64,000 bases of DNA from Brevibacillus gelatini (lineage in GTDB: Bacteria; Bacillota; Bacilli; Brevibacillales; Brevibacillaceae): NCBI RefSeq assembly GCF_003710935.1, contig NZ_RHHS01000008.1, positions 62,001 to 126,000 of the forward strand, written 5' to 3'. The notes beneath the pieces were generated by a model that was not told the DNA's origin, did not search any database, and worked only from the letters and a program-made list of their open reading frames with translations. A program made the translations under genes and the position numbers. Positions 56,725 through 64,000 of the stretch are shown piece by piece; positions within the stretch are counted from its first letter, which is position 1; each line of letters starts with the position of its first letter.

Positions 56725-58923
56725 TTACCCGAGCTGATGCACCTTGTGCCGATCCGATCCGCTCAAAATCGGCGCGAGCAACCGCCCCTCCCGTTCCTGA
56801 CACGTAAACAGAAAAACCTGATGCTCCTCCGCCAGCCTGGCGATGTACGCCAGCGTTCGCTTAAGGCGCTCGTCATCATAGTGGACAAAATGGTCGTCCA
56901 AAAACAGCGGCAACGGCTCTGTCCGTTTGCTGACATGCTGCAGCAAGGCGAGCCGCTGCGCCAGGTAAAGCTGATCCGCCGTCCCTGTGGAGCATTGCTC
57001 GTGGCTGACAATCAGGTTGCGTGTCGGCACAAGCAGCCGCACCGCAAAGCCATCAGTCGGGTCCAGCCGCACCTCGTGATAGGCTCCCCCTGTAATTTGC
57101 GCCATCACCTCAGAAGCTGTGCGGTTCACATCCGGGGAAACGTCCCGCTTCCATTCGCTCTGGGCGGCAAGCAGCGTATCCCGCGCGAGCTGGAGGGCAT
57201 CGCGGCGTTGCTGCAGCTGGCGAAGCGCCGTCGCTGCCACCTCGTACTCATCCCTGGCTTTCGCTACGGACACGCCTTCATATGCAGCCATTTCCCCGTA
57301 GGCGCGGGCCATTTTTTCCCGCAGCTCCTGCAGCTCGTCCTCGATGCGCGACAGCTGTGCCAGACAATCGCTTTCCGCTTCTTCGCGCTGCTGCTTTTGC
57401 TGTTTCAGCATCGCCCGCACAGCCTCGCCCCAGCTTGCCGACAGCATTTCCTCCCGCTTCGTTTTGGCCAGATCGCTCTCCAGTTGGACAGTTCGCTGCT
57501 CCTGTGCGCTTTTTTGCAGCTCTTCCCTTTTTGCCAGAAAAGCATCCCACTCCCGAACATCCCAGCGGCCGAAAAGCGTCGCCAACTCAGCGTCAATGGC
57601 AGCGATCTCCTGTTGCAGCCGCTCGCTTTCCTGCAAATGCTCGCTGTCGGCAGCAGGTGCAGGCCTGCTCCCTTTTGCCCGCAGCACGAAGATTCCGAGT
57701 GCGAACAGCAGCAGGGCAAGGCCAAGGAAGCTTCCGCCAAGTGCGGGATGCCCTGTCGCCAAGCCGGCTGCGCCCAGGGCGGCAAACAGTCCTGCACCAC
57801 CCCACAGGCGCGCGGCGCCTTTTTTGCGCTTGGCCAAATTCCCCTGCCGCTGCGTCCGCGCCTGGCTGCGCGTCCCGGCAGACAACGCCAGTACAGCCAG
57901 CTCAGCCAGCCGCACATGATGCTGCTCCCGCGCTTTGCGCAACGAAACAGCGTGTGCGTAATCCGCGTCCATCTCAGCCAATACTTGATTCGGCATAGCT
58001 TCCTGCACACGGTTTGTCACTGAATCATCCCATGTCATCATCGAGCTGCGCGCTTTTTCGTGCAGCTCCCGCTCTTCTGCGCTGCCAGCCCGCTCCAGCC
58101 ACCACTGCCAATCCTGCTCATTGATGGGCGAATAGCTTCTCTGCCAGCTCTCTTGCCAGAGCTGATCCTGCTTTTGCCACTTCTGTATCTGCGTTCTAAG
58201 CCTGGTGCGCCGCTGTTCGAGTCCTTCGCGCTTCTTTTCCCATAGCTGGATGGACTCCGTCAGCTGGCGAATCAAGCGCCATGCCTCTTCAGCGTGAGCC
58301 AGCTCTTGCTCAGTGCTCGCCAGGCGCGACGCCGCTTTGCCGAGCAGCGTATTTTCCGCCCGCTCCTTTTTGCCGATGCTCGCCAGTTCCCGCTCCAGCT
58401 CGGCCAAAATGTTGTGGACGAGCGGACTCGTCTCTTCTGCATTGGCAAAAGAAGGCATGAGATGCTCGGCCGCTTCGAGCGGCTCCCGTCTGATCCAGGT
58501 CAAATCCGTGAACAGGCTGCGGGTAAGGCCCAGATGTTTTTCCAAAAAGTTGCGCTCTTTGCGCCGATCCTCCATGTAAACGTCTGTCAGCTCCGTCCAC
58601 TCCGGGTCCAGAAACAGACGTGCCTGCTCCCTTTCCTTGGTGAGCGTCCGATGCAAGCGGTACGTCTTGTCCCCCAACCGGTAGGTGACAATCGTCTCGT
58701 ATTCCCCCTGATGCCAAGGGCGGTATTTTTCATAGACAGGCAAATAGCGGGCTGCTTTGACGTAATCGCGCTTCATCCCGTACAATGCCGCGAAAATGGC
58801 TTGCAGCAGTGTGGACTTCCCTGCTTCGTTGGGAGCGTAAAACAGGTTCAGGCCGGGAGCGAAGCGAAAATCAGCCCCTTGCCATTTTCCAAAGCCCGCA
58901 AGCGATAACTCCTCGATCTTCAA
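56725..58923 (-). CDS. yhaN: SbcC/YhaN-type AAA ATPase
   Basis: A 732-residue SMC-like ATPase. Walker A is APNEAGKST (30-38); the ABC-like signature is STGTADQLYLAQ and Walker B LPLFLDDHFVHYDD. Coiled coils fill 180-340 and 430-600. Between them, around 370-415, lie two hydrophobic segments (GGAGLFAALGAAGLATG; FLGLALLLFALGIFVL) that probably span the membrane, as in YhaN. It overlaps yhaO by four bases. With YhaO it should process DNA ends or branched DNA near the membrane. Confidence 0.88.
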   Translation of the reverse strand: MKIEELSLAGFGKWQGADFRFAPGLNLFYAPNEAGKSTLLQAIFAALYGMKRDYVKAARYLPVYEKYRPWHQGEYETIVTYRLGDKTYRLHRTLTKEREQARLFLDPEWTELTDVYMEDRRKERNFLEKHLGLTRSLFTDLTWIRREPLEAAEHLMPSFANAEETSPLVHNILAELERELASIGKKERAENTLLGKAASRLASTEQELAHAEEAWRLIRQLTESIQLWEKKREGLEQRRTRLRTQIQKWQKQDQLWQESWQRSYSPINEQDWQWWLERAGSAEERELHEKARSSMMTWDDSVTNRVQEAMPNQVLAEMDADYAHAVSLRKAREQHHVRLAELAVLALSAGTRSQARTQRQGNLAKRKKGAARLWGGAGLFAALGAAGLATGHPALGGSFLGLALLLFALGIFVLRAKGSRPAPAADSEHLQESERLQQEIAAIDAELATLFGRWDVREWDAFLAKREELQKSAQEQRTVQLESDLAKTKREEMLSASWGEAVRAMLKQQKQQREEAESDCLAQLSRIEDELQELREKMARAYGEMAAYEGVSVAKARDEYEVAATALRQLQQRRDALQLARDTLLAAQSEWKRDVSPDVNRTASEVMAQITGGAYHEVRLDPTDGFAVRLLVPTRNLIVSHEQCSTGTADQLYLAQRLALLQHVSKRTEPLPLFLDDHFVHYDDERLKRTLAYIARLAEEHQVFLFTCQEREGRLLAPILSGSDRHKVHQLG

Positions 58924-60044
58924 CGCATGCTGCCCCCAATCCTCGCAAGCGCTTCCTGCCTCGCCAGTCTGGCAATTTCCCGCTCTTCGTCATTTTTTGC
59001 ACTGGCCTCGGCTTCTGCCAGCCGGGCAAGCCATTTTCCCCATATGCCGCCTTCTGCCACCAGCTTGTCCGCGTCGATGTCCGGCCACGTCTCGTCTGTA
59101 ATGGTCAGGAAAAAAAATCGCGAAAAGCGCTGCGCAAGAACCGGGAGCGCAGGCACGAAATGAGCGGCCCGTTCTCCTGTCAAGGTCACGTAGACCAGAT
59201 CGCTGGCAGGGATTCCTTCAAGCTGTGCGGTCATCACCTCGACCAGTTGTTCTGTCGTTTCCGCTCCTGCGGCATGAATCGTCACTTTGTGAATCTGCCG
59301 CTGACAGACGGGCACGGCTTGCAAGGTCAGTCTCCCGCTATCGTCCAGCTCGCCGTACAACACAGAGCGCACATTCGTTTCCTTGCTCGTCAGCCCTTCC
59401 GGCGAGCCCGGATAGGCGGCAAGCGGCTGCTTTTTTTGCGGATGCACGAATTGCTCCGGCTTGTGAATATGGCCGAGTGCCACGTAATCCATCTCCACCT
59501 GCACCAGCTCCTGCAGCGTGACCGGAGCGTACGGCTGGTGTTCGTCCCCTGTCCTGTTCACGACACTGGCATGCAGGATCATCAGGTGATGCCGATAGCC
59601 GTCCAGCTTGCCTGGAAAAGAGGCGAGCGGCGACTCATAGACGTGCGGCTGCCCAAATCCCCAGCCGTAGATCACACAAGACTTTTCCGGAAACTCAAAC
59701 GCCCCCCACTCGGGAGTGAACCAGTACACATTGCTCGGCCAATCCAGTGTTTGGTAAAACGAATCCGGGCGCCATGGATCGTGATTTCCCGGGGCAATGC
59801 AGACCGGGATCGGGGCGATGCTTGCAAACAGGTCGCGCAAAAACAGCGCTGTGGAGCGCCGTCCCCCGTGATATTCCAGCAAATCTCCGGCGATCAGCCA
59901 AAAGTCTGCCTGCCTTTCCACGACCAGATCGCGAATCGTTTGCAGCGTGCGGCGAAAATCATCCTGCCGCAGCTCGTAATGATCCGCCAGCATATGCAAA
60001 GGCGCGTCCAGATGAACGTCCGCCGTATGAATGAATGACAACAC
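58920..60044 (-). CDS. yhaO: SbcD/YhaO-type metallophosphoesterase
   Basis: A 374-residue Mre11/SbcD-like nuclease. Metal motifs visible: FIHTADVHLD (Asp9, His11), LIAGDLLEY, IAPGNHDPW, ILHASV and ALGHIHKPE. GTG at 60044 follows AAGGAG at an 11-base gap; ATG at 60065 is a less likely start. The stop overlaps the yhaN start (ATGA). The YhaM exonuclease that lies with this pair in B. subtilis is not here. Confidence 0.9.
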   Translation of the reverse strand: MLSFIHTADVHLDAPLHMLADHYELRQDDFRRTLQTIRDLVVERQADFWLIAGDLLEYHGGRRSTALFLRDLFASIAPIPVCIAPGNHDPWRPDSFYQTLDWPSNVYWFTPEWGAFEFPEKSCVIYGWGFGQPHVYESPLASFPGKLDGYRHHLMILHASVVNRTGDEHQPYAPVTLQELVQVEMDYVALGHIHKPEQFVHPQKKQPLAAYPGSPEGLTSKETNVRSVLYGELDDSGRLTLQAVPVCQRQIHKVTIHAAGAETTEQLVEVMTAQLEGIPASDLVYVTLTGERAAHFVPALPVLAQRFSRFFFLTITDETWPDIDADKLVAEGGIWGKWLARLAEAEASAKNDEEREIARLARQEALARIGGSMR

Positions 60045-60187
60045 GAAGCGCTCAACTCCTTGCATGACCAACCAAATCGGCAAAATGGTGTGCGAACATA
60101 CTTTCCCTATATGATACCGGGGAAATGACTGGTTGAAAAGGAGTGTTTCGCAGGGGCGCTCGCTTGCAGCAAGCGCTGTCGCGGAAA

Positions 60188-60233
60188 AAACAAAAAACTT
60201 CCGTCGACATTCCTTCGGCGGAAGTTTTTCGTT
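60188..60233 (-). terminator. terminator of the DJ-1 family gene
   Basis: AACTTCCG / CGGAAGTT stem with TTTTTTG on the minus strand. Confidence 0.85.
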
Positions 60234-60241
60234 ATCCATGA

Positions 60242-60793
60242 CTAGCGCAGCAGACGTAAGAATTCGCGCATGAAGCCGGGCAAATCCGGCCACGCATGAC
60301 CAGACACCAGGTTGCCGTCTACGTGAAGTGTTTCTTTTTCGTAAATCGCACCCATCGCTTCCACATCCGGTCTGCACGCCTGATAAGCAGTCAGCTTGCG
60401 GCCGGCGAGATGCTCGGGCACAATCGCCAGCACCTGGGAGCCGTGGCAGATTGCCGCAACAGGCTTGTTTGTCTCGAAAAAGTGCGCCACGATCGGCTTT
60501 AGGCTTTCGTGGAGCCGAATGTATTCAGGCGCTCTTCCGCCGGGAATAATCAACGCATCAAATGCTTCCGGATTGATGTCGGAAAACGCGGCGTGCGCAG
60601 GCAACTGATAAGCAGGCTTTTCCGTGTACGTCTCACTGTGTGCTTCAAAGTCATGGCATACGGTGTGCAGAGTCTTCACGCTGGGCGCAGCAATCACGGC
60701 TTCGTAGCCTTCCTCCAGCAAACGGTAATACGGATAGAACACCTCCAGGGCTTCTACGGCGTCCCCTGTCACGATCAACACTTTTTTGCTCAT
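60242..60793 (-). CDS. DJ-1/PfpI family protein
   Basis: A 183-residue DJ-1/PfpI (class I glutamine amidotransferase-like) protein with nucleophile Cys116 in AAICHGSQ and DALIIPGGRAPEYIR. Family members are deglycases, glyoxalases or stress chaperones; which applies is open. ATG at 60793 follows GGAGGAGG. Confidence 0.88.
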   Translation of the reverse strand: MSKKVLIVTGDAVEALEVFYPYYRLLEEGYEAVIAAPSVKTLHTVCHDFEAHSETYTEKPAYQLPAHAAFSDINPEAFDALIIPGGRAPEYIRLHESLKPIVAHFFETNKPVAAICHGSQVLAIVPEHLAGRKLTAYQACRPDVEAMGAIYEKETLHVDGNLVSGHAWPDLPGFMREFLRLLR

Positions 60794-61012
60794 CACACAG
60801 CCTCCTCCATACGGGTTTGGTTGGATCATCCATTTTTCCATTTCTTTGCAGGAACGTCTCACTCCTGCTTTCTCGCCTATTTTTTTACAGAGCTTTAACA
60901 GACAGCCGTCCCGGATGCGGTGCGCTACGCCCGCTTCCAAAAAGTATCGTGGATAATCCAGAGAGACTGGCAGAAACTACAACGGAAACTACCCGGGCTG
61001 GAGGGAGACGGC

Positions 61013-62023
61013 ATGCGAGTTTTCCGCCTCATCATTCAGATCAGCTTGTGCGTGGCCACTGTCATTTTGCCGCTGGATGCAGCCTTTGCCAAAGGCTCCT
61101 CTGCCAACAGCCATGCAGACCCTCTCCTGCAGGAGCGGCTACAGCTTTTTTTGCGAATGGAGTCTTTGTACGGCATTCCCTGGAACTATTTGGCGGCTAT
61201 CGATCAGTATGAGCGCACGATGAAAATACGCAAAAAGCAAACCGACAACCAGGCATCTTCCTCGCGGCTGACTGCCGTGGACATCCCGAGTGATCGCTGG
61301 GCAGGCAGCATGAACCCTGACCCGGATGACACCAATCCGGTATCGATCCAGTTTTTCGGCGGGATGGGCATGGACGGCGACGGGGATGGGCTTGCCGACC
61401 GCAACAACGATATGGATGCACTTACTTCCCTTATTCATTACCTGGCGCAGTACGGTTTTTCCCAGGAGGATTGGCAAATCGGAGTCTGGTCTTACTACCA
61501 GCGGGATCGCTCGGTGAAAACGATCCGGCAATTCGCGCAGGTGTATGAAAAATACCAGCATTTGCAACTGGACGAGCGTCATTTTCCCATCCCGGCGAGG
61601 TACGACTACAGCTACCGCAGCACCTGGGGAGACGCGCGCGGCTGGGGAGGGCGGCGGATTCACGAAGGCACCGACATTTTCGCCCGACACGGGACGCCCG
61701 TGCTCTCCACAGCTTACGGAGTGATCGAGGTCATCGGCTGGAACCGCTATGGCGGCTGGCGGATCGGCATGCGCGACATGGGCAATGTGTATCATTACTT
61801 CGCCCACCTGTCGTCGTTCAAAAAGGGACTGAAGCCCGGCGACATCGTGGAGCCGGGGCAAGTGATCGGATACGTCGGCAGCTCCGGCTACGGCAAGCCT
61901 GGCACCGCCGGAAAATTCCCGCCCCACCTGCACTACGGCATGTATCGGGAGACTGGGGGAGCCGACTGGGCTTTCGACCCTTACCCGTATCTAAAGCGCT
62001 GGGAACGACAAAGGAAGCGGTAG
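61013..62023 (+). CDS. lytH: M23 peptidase LytH (YunA)
   Basis: A 336-residue exported peptidase: signal peptide (MRVFRLIIQISLCVATVILP, cleavage near AFA-KGS), an N-terminal lysozyme-like helical domain with a Ca-like loop (MGMDGDGDGLADRNNDMD), and a C-terminal LytM/M23 domain with Zn ligands in IHEGTDIFARHG and PPHLHYG. B. subtilis LytH (YunA) is a sporulation L-Ala-D-Glu endopeptidase that trims spore cortex peptides. GAGGGAG precedes the ATG. Slot is the yunA position next to lipA. Confidence 0.88.
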   Translation: MRVFRLIIQISLCVATVILPLDAAFAKGSSANSHADPLLQERLQLFLRMESLYGIPWNYLAAIDQYERTMKIRKKQTDNQASSSRLTAVDIPSDRWAGSMNPDPDDTNPVSIQFFGGMGMDGDGDGLADRNNDMDALTSLIHYLAQYGFSQEDWQIGVWSYYQRDRSVKTIRQFAQVYEKYQHLQLDERHFPIPARYDYSYRSTWGDARGWGGRRIHEGTDIFARHGTPVLSTAYGVIEVIGWNRYGGWRIGMRDMGNVYHYFAHLSSFKKGLKPGDIVEPGQVIGYVGSSGYGKPGTAGKFPPHLHYGMYRETGGADWAFDPYPYLKRWERQRKR

Positions 62024-62042
62024 CACAGCCGCTTCTTTTTTT
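62014..62042 (+). terminator. terminator of lytH
   Basis: GAAGCGG / CCGCTTC stem overlapping the stop codon, followed by TTTTTTT. Confidence 0.88.
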
Positions 62043-62057
62043 GTGCCCATTCGGGCG

Positions 62058-62087
62058 TTGACAGGAGCAAGGCTTGCGCACTACAAT
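62058..62087 (+). promoter_or_regulatory. promoter of the TetR-ALDH unit
   Basis: TTGACA at 62058-62063 and TACAAT at 62082-62087 with an 18-base spacer. Confidence 0.75.
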
Positions 62088-62099
62088 CAAGGCAAAAAA

Positions 62100-62115
62100 T
62101 TGGACAATCGTCCAA
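62100..62115 (+). promoter_or_regulatory. TetR-type operator palindrome
   Basis: TTGGACAATCGTCCAA, with TTGGAC/GTCCAA half-sites, at the expected transcription start and 16 bases before the TetR gene. A bound repressor would block its own promoter. Confidence 0.75.
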
Positions 62116-62131
62116 AAAAGAGGTGCACAGC

Positions 62132-62782
62132 ATGACTCCCCCTTCGAAAAGCCAGGCGAAAGCCGAAGCGAAGCGGGCCTTTTTGATCGAGCAGGCGACG
62201 ATCTGCCTCGCGGAAAAAGGCTATGCCCACGTCTCCTTGCGCGATATCGCCAAGGAATCCGGCGTCTCGCTCGGCATTCTGCACTATTATTTTGCCAGCA
62301 AGGAAGAATTGCTGCTCGAAGTGATCGCCAGCTACAAGGAACGCTTCATCGCCGAGCTGGAGCGCGAAGTGGTTGCCGCTCCCCTGGACAACTTTTTCCC
62401 GGCTCTCGCTGCCGTTCTCGGCCGCAGCCTGCTGGAAGACCGCAAGCTGCATCGGCTCTGGTACGATTTGCAGGCGCAGGCGCTGTACACCCCTGTCTTT
62501 TTGGAGCAGGTGCACCACACGCGAAACCGGCTGCACGACCTGATTGCCCGCATGCTCAAGCGGCTGCAGACGGAGCGTGGAGCCGCGCTTGCCGTGGACG
62601 TGAGCGCGGCAAGCTCGATCCTCTATTCCGTGATCGACGGCATGATCTTGCAATGCTTGCTGGACGAATCCCGGACGGCCGCAGAAGCGATCAGCCGCTT
62701 TCAGCTTGCTCTCCACCATGTTCTCGAGTCGCTTTTTTCTTCTGGTTCACCTGCCACCCATCCTGTCGAACGAGGTGATTGA
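62132..62782 (+). CDS. TetR family regulator
   Basis: A 216-residue TetR/AcrR regulator. The helix-turn-helix is HVSLRDIAKESGVSLGILHY then YFASKEELL (about 35-65). The C-terminal ligand domain has the BetI-like W-Y-D-L-Q region (LHRLWYDLQAQALYTPVFLE). ATG at 62132 follows AAGAGGTG. It precedes the aldehyde dehydrogenase by two bases, and the operator overlaps its promoter, so it probably controls both genes. Confidence 0.88.
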   Translation: MTPPSKSQAKAEAKRAFLIEQATICLAEKGYAHVSLRDIAKESGVSLGILHYYFASKEELLLEVIASYKERFIAELEREVVAAPLDNFFPALAAVLGRSLLEDRKLHRLWYDLQAQALYTPVFLEQVHHTRNRLHDLIARMLKRLQTERGAALAVDVSAASSILYSVIDGMILQCLLDESRTAAEAISRFQLALHHVLESLFSSGSPATHPVERGD

Positions 62783-62784
62783 TA

Positions 62785-64000
62785 ATGTCCGTACTCCCTC
62801 TGCGCAATCCGGCCACTGGCGAGACATTCGGCTCCGTGACTGAAGCCAGTCCCGCCCAGGTAGACGCGGCAGTCGCCAAAGCCCGGCTCGCCTTTGAAGC
62901 GTGGTCCGCTACCTCCCTGTCCGAACGGCTGCGCTACTTGACGCGCCTGCGCCACTATCTCGTCGAGCACGGCGAAGAACTGGCGGAAAAAATCAGCCAG
63001 GCCACCGGAAAAGTGACCATCGAAGCGTACATGACCGAAATTTTTGTCACTGCCGATACGATCCGCTTTTACGAGAAGCACGCGCCGCAAATGCTGGCTG
63101 CCCAGCCCGTGCCGACCCCGCTCGTGCTCTGGCCGAAAAAATCGTACATTCACTACAAGCCGATGGGGGTAATCGCGGTCATTTCGCCGTGGAACTATCC
63201 GTTTCAACTGGCGATCATCCCGATGCTGTCCGCGCTTGTCGCGGGAAATACGGTCATTCTCAAACCGTCCGAAGTCACCCCTTCTACTGGCCTGCTCATC
63301 GAAGAGCTGTTTGCCGTTGCCGGGCTGCCGGAAGGAGTCGTCACCGTCCTGCACGGGGGACGCGAGGTCGGCAGTCGGCTGGTGGCGGCCCGCCCGGACA
63401 AAATCTTTTTTACAGGCTCGGCCGCCACAGGCAAAAAAATTATGGCCGCAGCAGCGGAGCATCTGATTCCGGTCTCGCTGGAGCTGGGCGGAAAAGACCC
63501 GATGATCGTCTTCGAAGACGCGAATCTGGAGAGGGCGGCAAACGGAGCGATCTGGGGCGCTTTTACGAACTCCGGCCAGGTGTGCATGTCCGTTGAGCGG
63601 CTGTACGTGCACGAGCGTGTGTACCCCGAGTTTTTGCGGTTGGTCACGGAAAAAACGAAAGCGCTGCGCCAACGGTTTCCCGCTCAGGCGGAAGTCGGCT
63701 CGATGACTTCGCGTGAGCAGCTCGGCATCGTCCGGGCGCATATCGAGGAAGCGCTCGCCGCCGGAGCCAAAGCCGTCACAGGCGGGCTGCCGCAAACCGA
63801 CAGCATGTTCATCCCCCCGACCATCCTGACAGACGTCACGCCGGACATGAAGATCATGCGGGAAGAAACATTCGGCCCTGTCCTGCCGATCATGACGTTT
63901 TCCGACGAGGCAGAAGCTATCCGCCTGGCAAACGAGTCGCCCTACGGCCTGAATGCGTCTGTCTGGTCGTCTGACAAACAAAGAGCGCAGCGCGTAGCAG
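62785..64000 (+). CDS. aldehyde dehydrogenase (partial, runs off window)
   Basis: 405 codons of an NAD(P)-dependent aldehyde dehydrogenase; the last ~60 are beyond the edge. Catalytic residues visible: Asn137 (SPWNYPF), Lys160 (LKPSEVTP), Glu233 (LELGGKD) and nucleophile Cys267 (NSGQVCMSV); FTGSAATG binds the cofactor. GAGGTGATTGATA precedes the ATG. A betaine- or succinate-semialdehyde-type substrate is possible; the adjacent TetR regulator senses it perhaps. Confidence 0.92.
   Translation, partial: MSVLPLRNPATGETFGSVTEASPAQVDAAVAKARLAFEAWSATSLSERLRYLTRLRHYLVEHGEELAEKISQATGKVTIEAYMTEIFVTADTIRFYEKHAPQMLAAQPVPTPLVLWPKKSYIHYKPMGVIAVISPWNYPFQLAIIPMLSALVAGNTVILKPSEVTPSTGLLIEELFAVAGLPEGVVTVLHGGREVGSRLVAARPDKIFFTGSAATGKKIMAAAAEHLIPVSLELGGKDPMIVFEDANLERAANGAIWGAFTNSGQVCMSVERLYVHERVYPEFLRLVTEKTKALRQRFPAQAEVGSMTSREQLGIVRAHIEEALAAGAKAVTGGLPQTDSMFIPPTILTDVTPDMKIMREETFGPVLPIMTFSDEAEAIRLANESPYGLNASVWSSDKQRAQRVA

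Overview
The window looks like a chromosome segment of an aerobic, endospore-forming, low-to-moderate GC Bacillota, most likely Brevibacillus or a close Paenibacillaceae relative. The reasons are strong AGGAGG-type ribosome sites, common TTG/GTG starts, sporulation genes (Spo0E-like phosphatase, YutH, YutC, a Tyr/Pro-rich coat-like protein) and a gene order that follows the Bacillus subtilis yui-yum-yut-yun region: yuiH, pepA, yuiD, yuiC, yuiB, yuiA, yumB, yumC, yutM, yuzB, yutJ, yuzD, yutI, yutH, yutG, yutF, yutE, yutD, yutC, lipA (yutB), lytH (yunA). The genus call is inference from gene content.

Layout. 1-7.5 kb: peptidase, a C-terminally truncated penicillin-binding protein, an FHA-winged-helix regulator, a cupin, D-cysteine desulfhydrase, a DUF1450 protein, a cation-efflux (CDF) protein and a PAP2 phosphatase. 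7.5-9.7 kb: an AT-rich accessory patch with a 26-residue peptide gene, an unknown secreted protein and a divergent membrane protein. 10-20.5 kb: truncated hemoglobin and the yui/yum block (molybdopterin protein, aminopeptidase, 3D-domain murein enzyme, NADH dehydrogenase, ferredoxin-NADP reductase). 20.5-29 kb: small proteins, a decayed RNA-repair cassette, a CuA lipoprotein, a DUF4173 membrane protein, yutM, a Spo0E-like gene, mqnE, yuzB and yutJ. 29-32.3 kb: an operon of a membrane protein, a membrane TPR protein and a TPR-AAA+ ATPase, preceded by an ATP-grasp pseudogene. 32.5-35.6 kb: an IS256-family remnant, an LHH-nuclease toxin with SMI1 immunity, and repeat debris. 36.8-43.4 kb: yuzD, reverse transsulfuration genes mccA-mccB, yutI, and yutH with two metabolic genes. 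43.4-48.7 kb: an AT-rich island with two tandem DUF4280 polymorphic toxin/immunity units. 48.7-64 kb: yutF, regulators, glpX, yutD, yutC, lipA, a YhaN/YhaO-type nuclease pair, a DJ-1 protein, lytH and a TetR-aldehyde dehydrogenase unit cut by the window end.

The backbone is rich in iron-sulfur and redox functions: A-type carrier YutM, scaffold YutI, radical-SAM enzymes MqnE and LipA, three NAD(P)H flavoenzymes, two DUF1450 proteins, and a Cys-rich winged-helix regulator. Sulfur supply comes from MccA, MccB and the D-cysteine desulfhydrase.

The most striking structure is the toxin island. It sits at the convergent overlap of yutG and yutF. A fragment of the yutG 3' end occurs three times: in intact yutG, between the two toxin units, and at the yutF junction. 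Each toxin has the same N-terminal ~339 residues and a different C-terminal effector with its own neighbour immunity gene. This points to stepwise accretion of toxin units at a preferred site. No tRNA, rRNA or CRISPR array was seen.
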